In this document: positions 43,515 to 51,494 of the stretch, in pieces
Layout of the letters: every line of letters starts with the position of its first letter
How positions within the stretch are numbered: the stretch's first letter is position 1
Assembly: GCA_022844475.1 (NCBI GenBank)
Contig: JALHLR010000002.1
Span: 1-64,000, forward strand
Length of the DNA: 64,000 nt
DNA from: Hyphomonadaceae bacterium
GTDB taxonomy: Bacteria; Pseudomonadota; Alphaproteobacteria; Caulobacterales; Hyphomonadaceae
Direction of reading: 5' to 3'
Position numbers and translations under genes: made by a program
The notes under the pieces: generated by a model
What the model was told of the DNA's origin: nothing
The model's database searches: none
The model's input: only the letters and a program-made list of their open reading frames with translations

Positions 43515-46043
43515 CTAACTCCTGCTCACCCGCTCAACCGTACCCGACCCTCCGTCAAGCCGCACCGTATCGCCCGTCTTCAACCACTGCGTCACGCCCT
43601 TGAGCGACACCACGCACGGTACCCCCATCTCCCGAGCGACAATGGCCGAGTGCGAGAGCAGGGAGCCGCGCTCTGCGATCACGCCAGCCGCATTGGCAAA
43701 CACCGCGATCCAGCCCGGGTCGGTATGTCGCGCAACCAGGATCTCACCCGCACCCAACGCCTCGACGCGCGGGTCCTCGATCACGCGCACCTTCGCTGTA
43801 ACTACGCCGTTGCAGCATCCGAGCCCCTTGCGCATCTCACCGCCTTCGCCAGCTACAACGGCCTGCGCAGTCAGACCAGCCACGCCCGTCACATGCGCGC
43901 CCGATACGCTGAACCGCTCCGGCGGATCCGGCCGCGCAATCTGCCCCGCATGCTCCGCCGCCCTCAACCGCACCAGCGCCTTCAGGTCTTGCGTGATGCC
44001 GGCGCCCTCAACAGCTCCCAGCAGCTCCTCCACCGTCAGATTGAAGACATCGCGCGGCTGCTCCAGAACGCCAGCGGCCCGCAACCGCGCGCCAAGCGCC
44101 AGGAAAATGCGCCGCACGCGCCCGAACAGACGGGTTCGCTCGAACCGCAGATTTTCCCGATCCCGCACCCGCGCCTTCGCCCAGTCCACCAGCCACCGCG
44201 CCAGCACACGCTTGCCGAACTCGGGGATGAGCAAGTGCAGGTCCTGCTTCACACCCTGCGCTCTCGCCGCCTCACGCGAGGCGCCCGCTGCCGCTACAGC
44301 CATCAGCACCTGCGTTGGATCTTCATGCAGCGTCCGGCTCTCAAGCTTCAGTTCCTGCGTGCACCTGTCGCCGAACTTTCCGATATAGCGATCGAACGCG
44401 GCCCTCAGCTCCGGCGCCGCATCGACCGCTTTCCGGTCGCCCGCTGCAAAGCGCGCCACGACGTCCGGCCGATCGCGAACCATCGTTCCCATTGCACGGA
44501 TCATCTTCGCAGGCTCAGCCGAAACAATATCGCCTTGACCCATCAAGGTCGCAGACAGGTAAGCGACGCCTTCATCGCCCGCCCACCTGGTCATCGACTT
44601 CTGCGCCGCGCCGAACGCGATCATGCAGAGGAAATCGTTGACCAGCGGCGCATCCCACTTTGCCAGCAGACGCCTCTCCAGCAAGCGGTATTCCGCGGCC
44701 AGCTCCGTCGCCTGCATCGCATCGATCACGCCGTCGGGTTTCGCCAGCGCCGCATTCAGCCGCGCGTAGAATTCACGGATCGTCCCCTTTATCCGGACCT
44801 CATGCCAGGCCAGCCCCAGTCCCACGCGCGCAAGCTTGAGATTGTCGATGAACCGCTCCCATCCGCTCGTCGAGGGCGGGGCGATGCGACTTGCCATCTC
44901 CTCCGGCAGCGCCTCGGAGACGCCCATCATGCCTTCCATGAATTTCCGGTTCGCCTTGAACCCCGGAAACAGCGCCAGCGCACGATACCAGTTCAGCAGA
45001 TTGTAGTAGACCCGCCCATCCACACGCCCGAGCATGTTCTCGAACACCGCGCGATGTTCATCGACATCCGCCGCCGGCACACCCATCAGGCGCGAGAACG
45101 CTTGGTACACATGGCTGTAGACATACCGCGCAAACGAGAACGTCAGTGGCGATGTGACACCCGGATAGCTCTCGACGATGTTGGAGTTGTCCCAGATGGT
45201 CAGCTCTTCCGCGCTCTGCCCACGCGGTTCCTCCCCCTGCAGGGGGGAGGACAGAAGGGGATCTCTCTCAACGCCCCCCAGAGTCGTAATCGGCCGCGAC
45301 TGCAACATATGCAGCCCACGCGCATCGAACGCCCACTCGATATCCTGCGGCGACCCAAAATGCGTCGCTGCCCGCCGCGCCATCGCCGCGACTTCTACGC
45401 GCTCAGCCTGGCCCAGGACCGGCGCATCGCCCACCAGCTCCGCCTCAAGCGACGCCCCATCAGCGCCGATCCGGTAGTTGTCGCCGTCAGCCTCACCGCC
45501 CACAAGCTTGTCGGCCAGCCCCGCTATTGCACTGATCACCACCACGCTGAGATCGCCCGACACCGGATCCGCTGAAAACGCCACGCCCGCAGCGCGTGCT
45601 TCAACCATCACCTGAACCACGACAGCAGGCGGCTGCGGCGCGTCCGAAAGTCCATGCGCCCGGCGATACTGCGCCAGCGTGTCGCTGAAGCCCGACCGCC
45701 ACACCCTATGCGCCGCCGCCGCCACGTCGTCCGGCGCCACATTCAGCTCGGTCTCGAACTGACCCGCATGCGCCGAAGCCGCGCCATCTTCCTCACGCCC
45801 CGACGAGCGCACAGCCAGTCGCCCTGCCCCGCCTTGTACGGCGAGCGCCGCTAACCCCCGATTCACGTCTTCCCGCGCATCGGCCTTCAGACCATCCTGA
45901 TCGAAAGCCTCCGATGCGATCACGAAGAACGCAGGTACCGGAAAGGTCGCAGCCAGCTTCGCCAGTGCAGCGCCCTTGCCACCCGCCAGCACCGCGGACA
46001 TGGCGGCCTCACCCGTCAGGACATATCGGTGCGACTCGCTCAC
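43515..46043 (-). CDS. PEP-synthase-like phosphotransferase (ATP-grasp plus phosphohistidine domain)
   Basis: 842 aa. The N-terminal part is the ATP-binding domain of PEP synthase / rifampin phosphotransferase (GGKGAALAKLAAT near 21, AVRSSGREEDGAASAHAGQF near 77, VVVQVMVEARAAGVAFSADP near 152). The C-terminal part is the swivelling phosphohistidine domain with His798 in SLLSHSAIVAREMGVP. No PEP-binding TIM barrel follows, so it resembles Rph-type enzymes that transfer phosphate from ATP through the histidine to an alcohol. The central 450 residues, presumed substrate-binding, are specific. Coupled to UbiA by a 4-nt overlap. Acceptor unknown; a prenol or polar lipid is suggested by context. 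Confidence 0.85.
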   Translation of the reverse strand: MSESHRYVLTGEAAMSAVLAGGKGAALAKLAATFPVPAFFVIASEAFDQDGLKADAREDVNRGLAALAVQGGAGRLAVRSSGREEDGAASAHAGQFETELNVAPDDVAAAAHRVWRSGFSDTLAQYRRAHGLSDAPQPPAVVVQVMVEARAAGVAFSADPVSGDLSVVVISAIAGLADKLVGGEADGDNYRIGADGASLEAELVGDAPVLGQAERVEVAAMARRAATHFGSPQDIEWAFDARGLHMLQSRPITTLGGVERDPLLSSPLQGEEPRGQSAEELTIWDNSNIVESYPGVTSPLTFSFARYVYSHVYQAFSRLMGVPAADVDEHRAVFENMLGRVDGRVYYNLLNWYRALALFPGFKANRKFMEGMMGVSEALPEEMASRIAPPSTSGWERFIDNLKLARVGLGLAWHEVRIKGTIREFYARLNAALAKPDGVIDAMQATELAAEYRLLERRLLAKWDAPLVNDFLCMIAFGAAQKSMTRWAGDEGVAYLSATLMGQGDIVSAEPAKMIRAMGTMVRDRPDVVARFAAGDRKAVDAAPELRAAFDRYIGKFGDRCTQELKLESRTLHEDPTQVLMAVAAAGASREAARAQGVKQDLHLLIPEFGKRVLARWLVDWAKARVRDRENLRFERTRLFGRVRRIFLALGARLRAAGVLEQPRDVFNLTVEELLGAVEGAGITQDLKALVRLRAAEHAGQIARPDPPERFSVSGAHVTGVAGLTAQAVVAGEGGEMRKGLGCCNGVVTAKVRVIEDPRVEALGAGEILVARHTDPGWIAVFANAAGVIAERGSLLSHSAIVAREMGVPCVVSLKGVTQWLKTGDTVRLDGGSGTVERVSRS

Positions 46044-47011
46044 GATGGCGGCAACGACATCAGCAGCGGTATCACGCCCAGCAGCAGGTAGTTTCCCAAC
46101 ACGAACACGGCCGTGCCGGTCTCCATCTGCTTGACCTGTCTCGCCGCCGGCGTCCCAGCATAGTCAATCGCAGTCCACGCCGCGAACATCGTCACGAGCA
46201 TCAGGCCGACGAGGACAACCACACCGGCATCCGACCGGACATTGATGAATGCCGACAACGCCAGCCCCGCCAGCACAAACGCCATCACCACAATGCCAGC
46301 TCGTTCCGCGCCCCACAGTCGCGAATACGTCTCGACGCCCTCGCGCTCCATCTCCGGCGCCCAGCTCTTGCGGGCAATCTCGATCACCGACCCGTTCACA
46401 AGCGACAGCAACAGAAACGCGCCCAGCGTCAGTCCGAAGCTTTCATGAAGCGCCGCGTCCGCCGGCAACCAGTCGCAAGCCGTCGCATAGAGATCGATCA
46501 ACGGCATGATCGCCATATGGCTCACCATGTAGATGATCGGCCGCTTCTTCAGCCAGGCGGGAACGAAGAACTCCTTCGTCATCACCGCCATCCAGGCCCA
46601 TACCAGCAGCAGAGGCCCAATCAGGCGCCAGTCCAGCGCAACCGTCAGCGCAATCTGCGCGACACCCACGCCGATCGCCACACCGCGCAACTCGGCCAGC
46701 TTCACCAGGCCACGCGGCACCGGCCGCTCCGGCCGGAACTTCGAATCGTCGGCATGGTCCTTGTGCTCGTCCGCCACGCGCAGCTGGAAGAAGAACCCGA
46801 ACAGCACCAGCACCGCGACGGCGAGCGCCATCAGGTTGGGCGCGTCGCCGCGCAGCAGGGCCGACAGGCAAACCGCCGAAGCGCCGAACGCCGCGATCAG
46901 CACGCCATGCTTCACGAGCGGAAAACGCTCCGCCTGATACGCCCAAAGCCGCGCGCCCAATCCCCTTGTGTCGGGCACGCGCGTGTCAGACCGTGCAACG
47001 GCCTCGCTCAC
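46040..47011 (-). CDS. UbiA-family prenyltransferase
   Basis: 323 aa with about eight to nine membrane helices. The first Asp-rich motif is RVADEHKDHADDSKFRPERP near residue 78, where D-x3-D-x3-D fits, followed by VPRGLVKLAELR. The second motif corresponds to SWAPEMEREGVETYSRLWG near 218 with Glu and Asp/Glu substitution. Transfers a prenyl group to an acceptor, by family. It overlaps HMG-CoA reductase and the phosphotransferase by 4 nt at each side. Without the acceptor identified, DGGGP-synthase-like, MenA-like or novel activity are all open. Confidence 0.85.
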   Translation of the reverse strand: MSEAVARSDTRVPDTRGLGARLWAYQAERFPLVKHGVLIAAFGASAVCLSALLRGDAPNLMALAVAVLVLFGFFFQLRVADEHKDHADDSKFRPERPVPRGLVKLAELRGVAIGVGVAQIALTVALDWRLIGPLLLVWAWMAVMTKEFFVPAWLKKRPIIYMVSHMAIMPLIDLYATACDWLPADAALHESFGLTLGAFLLLSLVNGSVIEIARKSWAPEMEREGVETYSRLWGAERAGIVVMAFVLAGLALSAFINVRSDAGVVVLVGLMLVTMFAAWTAIDYAGTPAARQVKQMETGTAVFVLGNYLLLGVIPLLMSLPPS

Positions 47012-48294
47012 GCCTTTCCTCGCGCCAGGTTCTTGTGTGCGCTCGCGAACTCATGCGCGCACAGCGCCCCGATGATCGACAGCTCGCCCGCAAGGCACAC
47101 CGCTGCGCACACCTCGCCGAATTGCCGCACATTCCCCGCGCCCTTGAGCCCCATGATATTCAACCCCGCGGACTGAGTTGGAAGCGCAGTGCCGCCGCCC
47201 ACCGTTCCGACGATGATGTTGGGCAGGGTCACGGATACGAACAGCCGGTCATCCTCGCGCAATTCGATGCGCGTCACACCGACCGCGCTCTCGGCGACGC
47301 AGGCCGCATCCTGTCCAGTCGCCAGATACAACGCGGCCAACCCGTTCGCATAATGACCCTGAACGCCGATAGACCCGGACATGACGCCCCCCAGCGCCGA
47401 CATCCGCCAGTACTGCTCCATCCGCTGCGGTGTGGTGTGCAGCTGTTTGCGAATCTGCTCGCCGGACAGCTCAACGGACGCCGTGACCTTGCGTCCACGT
47501 ACGCCCATGAACGACATCGCGGACGCCTTCTTGTCGCCTGACAGGTTCGCCTCGACGAACCAGTAGACTGGCTTGATGGGCGAGTGTTCCTCAATCGCCT
47601 TGCAGACCGCCTCGGTCGCGATGGTCACCATGTTCTGGCCGGCCGCATCCCCTGTGGTATAGCTGCAGACGAGATAGACATGATCGCCCTCGACGTGCGG
47701 GCTCAGCTCAACCAGCCTGCCGTGCCGCGTGGTGGTCTCCGCTGCCGCCTTCAACCTGTCGAAACTCCCGCACACCCAGGCAACGAACAGGCCAGCATCC
47801 GTGGTCGAAGCAAACGCAAAACCCGGCGAGCGATGGACACCCTCGGCCAGCGTGCCTGTCGTGCATCCGCCCACCGACGAGATCAGCCGCGCCCCGCGCC
47901 CATAGCTTGCCACCAGCGCCGCTTCACTGGTCGCGAGCGGCACATAGTAATCACCCTTTGCGAAAATGCCGTTCACCCGCAGCGGCCCGATGACGCCGAC
48001 CGGCAACCGCAACGTCCCGACATAATTCTCGATGTTGTGCTCGTACCGCTCAAGCTCTTCCTGGGCCCGCGCATCATAGAGCGCGGCCCTGTCAGCCTCG
48101 CTCGCACCAGAATGCCCGAGCAGGGTCTTCCAGTTCGCCGCGGTGAATGTCGCCTCGATATGCTTGGCAGGACGTATCCACGGCTTCAGAGGTGTCGACG
48201 TGTCGGGCCGCGTCCGCTCGGCAACCTCCGCCGACGTCCGTCCCGACAGCATCGCCGCGATCATTCGCCGGGCGGCATCAAAAGCGCTGGGCAT
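47008..48294 (-). CDS. hydroxymethylglutaryl-CoA reductase, class I
   Basis: Reduces HMG-CoA to mevalonate (two NADPH). 428 aa catalytic portion with no membrane domain. Class I signatures: ENYVGTLRLPVGVIGPLRV near 89, YTTGDAAGQNMVTI near 213, LPNIIVGTVGGGTALPTQ near 362. Catalytic residues present by alignment with the human enzyme: Glu124 (ATSEAALVAS), Lys255 (SGDKK), Asp329 (TGQDAA) and His420 (SAHKN). Bacterial HMG-CoA reductases are often class II; class I with full active site suggests biosynthesis. No other mevalonate-pathway gene is in the window. SD GAAGGG lies 5 nt before ATG. First gene of the eight-gene operon. Confidence 0.93.
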   Translation of the reverse strand: MPSAFDAARRMIAAMLSGRTSAEVAERTRPDTSTPLKPWIRPAKHIEATFTAANWKTLLGHSGASEADRAALYDARAQEELERYEHNIENYVGTLRLPVGVIGPLRVNGIFAKGDYYVPLATSEAALVASYGRGARLISSVGGCTTGTLAEGVHRSPGFAFASTTDAGLFVAWVCGSFDRLKAAAETTTRHGRLVELSPHVEGDHVYLVCSYTTGDAAGQNMVTIATEAVCKAIEEHSPIKPVYWFVEANLSGDKKASAMSFMGVRGRKVTASVELSGEQIRKQLHTTPQRMEQYWRMSALGGVMSGSIGVQGHYANGLAALYLATGQDAACVAESAVGVTRIELREDDRLFVSVTLPNIIVGTVGGGTALPTQSAGLNIMGLKGAGNVRQFGEVCAAVCLAGELSIIGALCAHEFASAHKNLARGKA

Positions 48295-48445
48295 ACAGTC
48301 CCTTCAAATGCCGTCCCTGCGGCGTGACTGCATAGATCGCGGGATTTAGGGAAAACTCAAGGCAGAGGCAGGGTAGGTCTGCCGCAAAGCGGTAACCTTG
48401 CCTATGCGCATTCAAGGCGCTCGTGCGTCGCGCGCGCCAGCTTGC
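48295..48445 (-). promoter_or_regulatory. promoter region of the HMG-CoA reductase operon
   Basis: 151 nt between the lipocalin stop and the reductase ATG, both minus strand. No gene fits. It must hold the operon promoter unless transcription reads through from lipocalin; I cannot mark confident -35/-10 boxes. Confidence 0.4.
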
Positions 48446-48991
48446 CTAGGCTGGCGGCTGGATCGGGAACACCAGCAGGGAGGTGTCATATCCCCAGCTC
48501 TTTATCTTGGCGACCAGCTCGTCGACCAGTTTCTGGCCAGGCTGCGGGTTGCGCGTGAAGATGTTCACCTCGCCAAAATCAGGCGTCACGGAGATGAACC
48601 AGCTATAGTCGTCGGCCAGCGCGGCGATCCAGGTTTCGCGGCTTACGAACAGGAAATAGTCGGCGCGAATCTTCGCGTTCGTCCCCGGGTCGAGGATGTG
48701 CCCCGTGCCTTCAACCACTTTCTCGGGACCGTCGAGCGTCTTGTCCCTGCACGAATCACGGACGTGTACCTGGTTGGGCTCGGTCTTGGGGGTGTAACGG
48801 GTGATGCCCGCCACGCATCCTTCAAGCAGCCAGTTCGGCCGGAACGCGATCTCATGCCATTGGCCCGTATAGAGCCGCGCGGCATCCACCCGTGTGACGG
48901 GCGGCGGTCCGCCTCCGGAACCAGGCGACGTGATGCAACCGCTCATCATGGCGGAGGCGGCGAGGCTGATGGCGAGGACAAACTGTTTCAT
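48446..48991 (-). CDS. lipocalin-family lipoprotein (Blc-like)
   Basis: 181 aa from ATG giving MKQFVLAI. Signal peptide with lipobox MMSGC. The barrel has the family start YTGQWHEIAFRPNWLLEGCV (G-x-W near 45), PDFGEVNIFTRNP-type strand and the C-terminal LVFPIQPPA. Bacterial lipocalins of this kind sit in the outer membrane and bind lysophospholipid or fatty acids. It is transcribed toward the HMG-CoA reductase operon, which may be functionally related. Confidence 0.85.
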   Translation of the reverse strand: MKQFVLAISLAASAMMSGCITSPGSGGGPPPVTRVDAARLYTGQWHEIAFRPNWLLEGCVAGITRYTPKTEPNQVHVRDSCRDKTLDGPEKVVEGTGHILDPGTNAKIRADYFLFVSRETWIAALADDYSWFISVTPDFGEVNIFTRNPQPGQKLVDELVAKIKSWGYDTSLLVFPIQPPA

Positions 48992-49076
48992 GCCGTACAT
49001 ACGCGCGAAGCCGTCAATTGGAGCACCTCGCTGCGAAAGAATTGGCTAACCGCCCGCCAGGGCACATATTTCCAGC

Positions 49077-50105
49077 ATGATCCGCCCCGAAGACCTGCTC
49101 TGCCCGACGCCAGGGGGCCTCTATTGCCCGCCCGGAGACTTCTTCATCGATCCGGTCCGCGGCGGTGTCGACCGCGCCGTCGTCACCCACGGCCACTCCG
49201 ACCACGCCCGCGCCGGCCACGGCGCCGTCCTCGCCACACCCGAGACCATCGAGGCGATGGCGACCCGTTATGGCGGGGAGTTCACGAAGTCACGCCAGTC
49301 TGCTCCCTATGGCGAGACCAACCGCATTGGTGATGTTGATGTGACGCTTCATCCCGCCGGCCACGTCATCGGCTCAGCCCAGGTCGAAGTTCGCTGGAAA
49401 GGCCTCACCATGGTCTGCACCGGCGACTACAAGCGCCGCGCCGACCCGACAGCCGCTCTCTTCGAAGTCGTCCCCTGCAATATCTTCATCTCCGAAGCGA
49501 CTTTCGCGTTGCCTGTATTTCGCCACCCGGACAGCAGGGGCGAGGTCGCAAAACTCCTCACCTCCATCCGCGCTTTCCCGGACCGCGCTCACATCGTCGG
49601 CGCCTACGCCTTCGGCAAGGCCCAGCGCGTCATCCGCGAACTCCGCGACGCCGGATACGGAGAGACGATCTATATCCACGGCGCCATGAAACAGCTTTGC
49701 GACATGTACGAGCGCCTCGGCGTCGATCTTGGCCCACTCGAATCCGCCACGCTGGAAAAGGGCCAGCGCAAGGACAACCAGAAGTTCGCCGGCAAGATCA
49801 TCGTCTGCCCGCCCTCCGCCACCGGCACGCCATGGGCCGAACGCTTCCCTGACCCCGTGATCGCCTTCGCCTCCGGCTGGATGAACATCCGCCAGCGCGC
49901 CAGGGCCGGGGGGATCGAACTCCCCCTGATCCTCTCCGACCACGCCGACTGGGACGAACTCACGCAAACTGTCACCGACGTGAACCCCGAAGAACTCTGG
50001 GTCACCCACGGCCGGGACGATGCGCTCGCCAGATGGGCCGAACTCAACGGCCGCAAGGCAAGGCCGTTGCACCTCGTCGGCTACGAAGACGAAGCGGGCG
50101 AATAG
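49077..50105 (+). CDS. ligase-associated MBL-fold DNA exonuclease
   Basis: 342 aa metallo-beta-lactamase / beta-CASP nuclease of the SNM1 type, part of the Lhr-MPE-ligase-exonuclease repair set. The metal motif is VTHGHSDHARAG (His38, His40, Asp42, His43); the CASP region follows with VCTGDYKRRADPTAALFE and LSDHADWDELTQTVTDVNPE. Characterised members degrade single-strand DNA 5' to 3'. ATG 49077 begins MIRPEDLLCP. Here it is 12 kb from the helicase, dispersed rather than clustered. Confidence 0.9.
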   Translation: MIRPEDLLCPTPGGLYCPPGDFFIDPVRGGVDRAVVTHGHSDHARAGHGAVLATPETIEAMATRYGGEFTKSRQSAPYGETNRIGDVDVTLHPAGHVIGSAQVEVRWKGLTMVCTGDYKRRADPTAALFEVVPCNIFISEATFALPVFRHPDSRGEVAKLLTSIRAFPDRAHIVGAYAFGKAQRVIRELRDAGYGETIYIHGAMKQLCDMYERLGVDLGPLESATLEKGQRKDNQKFAGKIIVCPPSATGTPWAERFPDPVIAFASGWMNIRQRARAGGIELPLILSDHADWDELTQTVTDVNPEELWVTHGRDDALARWAELNGRKARPLHLVGYEDEAGE

Positions 50106-50148
50106 CGCGCCTCTTTCCCGATCAGCCGGAGCACGGCATTACTGCCGC

Positions 50149-50883
50149 ATGCCCTACCGCACGCTGAACGCCGACAACATCGAAGCCACGATCGAGAAAC
50201 TGCACAAGCGGATCATGGAGCGCTTTCCGGATCGCGGCATCGGCAGGCTCTGCGCCGAACTGCTCACCGTCGCGCGCGAGGACAGGGAACGCCTGTCCTG
50301 GGTCTCGCGCCCCAACCTGCTGCTGCGCACCGGCGTCGGCGTCGCGATCCTGCTCGGCGCTGGCGGCGTGATCTGGACGCTCCTCAGTCTCGGCTCCCTG
50401 CGGGTCAGCAGCGACGCCGTCGACCTGATTCAGGGCGTCGAAGCCATCCTGAACATCGTGGCGCTGGCCGGGGCCTCGATCTGGTTCCTGCTCAATCTGG
50501 AATCGAACATGCGCCGCGACCGCGTGCTCGCCGACCTGCACGAGCTGCGCTCCATCGCCCACGTCGTCGACATGCACCAGCTGACCAAGGACCCGACCCA
50601 GCTCCTCAAGGAGTACACCTCGACTGCATCATCCGAAGTCCACCACATGTCCGAGCTGGAGCTGCTCCGCTATCTCGACTACTGCAGCGAAATGCTGTCG
50701 CTTACCGGCAAGCTCGCCGCCCTCTACATGCAGGACATGCGCGATCCCGTGATCATCGAGACGGTCACCGAGATCGAGGACCTCACCACCAGCCTCTCGC
50801 GCAAGATCTGGCAGAAGATCATGATTCTGCAGCAGTCCTCGCGAGACATGGGGCAGCACGCGGCGAGCGTGCATGGCGGATGA
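50149..50883 (+). CDS. two-helix membrane protein of unknown function
   Basis: 244 aa from ATG 50149 (MPYRTLNADN). A conserved-looking soluble N-terminus (FPDRGIGRLCAELLTVARED) precedes two membrane helices, residues 65-85 (LLLRTGVGVAILLGAGGVIW) and 105-125 (EAILNIVALAGASIWFLLNL). The C-terminal 120 residues are helical and probably coiled-coil, cytoplasmic. Family not recognised. It follows the exonuclease by 44 nt and overlaps the YdeI-like gene by 11 nt. Confidence 0.78.
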   Translation: MPYRTLNADNIEATIEKLHKRIMERFPDRGIGRLCAELLTVAREDRERLSWVSRPNLLLRTGVGVAILLGAGGVIWTLLSLGSLRVSSDAVDLIQGVEAILNIVALAGASIWFLLNLESNMRRDRVLADLHELRSIAHVVDMHQLTKDPTQLLKEYTSTASSEVHHMSELELLRYLDYCSEMLSLTGKLAALYMQDMRDPVIIETVTEIEDLTTSLSRKIWQKIMILQQSSRDMGQHAASVHGG

Positions 50884-51472
50884 CCATCCCCGCATTTCGC
50901 GCGCCGAGCTGCGCGCCTGGCTGCATCAGAACCACAAGCGCACCACCAGCATCTGGCTCGTGACGTGGAAGAAAGCAGCTGGCGCACGCCACGTCCCTTA
51001 CAGCGACGTCGTCGACGAGGCGCTGTGCTTCGGCTGGATCGACAGTCTCCCGCGCAAGCTGGACGCAGACAGGACGATGGTGCGCCTTAGCCCACGCAAG
51101 CCCGGAAGCGCGTGGTCAGCCGTCAACAAGGCGAAGATCGAGCGTCTCGAGGCCGAAGGCGGCATGACGAAGGCGGGACTTGTCGCCATCGATCGGGCGA
51201 AGGCAGACGGCAGCTGGTCACGCCTCGATCCCATTGCAACGCTGTCGCCACCGCCTGATCTTGCAAAGGCACTCTCCGCCGTTCCCGCGGCCACACTCAA
51301 CTTCGAGGCCTTTCCGCCATCCGTTCGCCGCGCCATCCTTGAATGGATCACACTGGCGAAGACGGCGGAGACCCGCGCACGCCGCGTCGCGGAGACGGCG
51401 CGGCTGGCAGCCGAAAACATCCGCGCCAACCACCCGCGCCAGCCGAAGTCCGCCGCCAGAAAGGCGCGATAG
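50873..51472 (+). CDS. YdeI/OmpD-associated-family protein
   Basis: 199 aa. Family features: ELRAWLHQNHKRTTSIWLVT near the start, VVDEALCFGWIDSLPRKLDA near 46 and RLSPRKPGSAWSAVNKAKIE near 66, then a helical C-terminus with RRAILEWITLAKTAETRARR. Members associate with envelope protein stress, function poorly defined. The ATG lies 11 nt inside the previous gene; alternative translation start seems unlikely. C-terminus ends in a Lys/Arg-rich tail. Confidence 0.88.
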   Translation: MADDHPRISRAELRAWLHQNHKRTTSIWLVTWKKAAGARHVPYSDVVDEALCFGWIDSLPRKLDADRTMVRLSPRKPGSAWSAVNKAKIERLEAEGGMTKAGLVAIDRAKADGSWSRLDPIATLSPPPDLAKALSAVPAATLNFEAFPPSVRRAILEWITLAKTAETRARRVAETARLAAENIRANHPRQPKSAARKAR

Positions 51473-51494
51473 CCCCGGTCGCACCGGCGGCGCC

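Noticed and set aside
43491-45575. 694-codon plus-strand frame over the PEP-synthase-like gene
   Set aside because: Antisense shadow with no recognisable motif; Arg- and His-rich composition.
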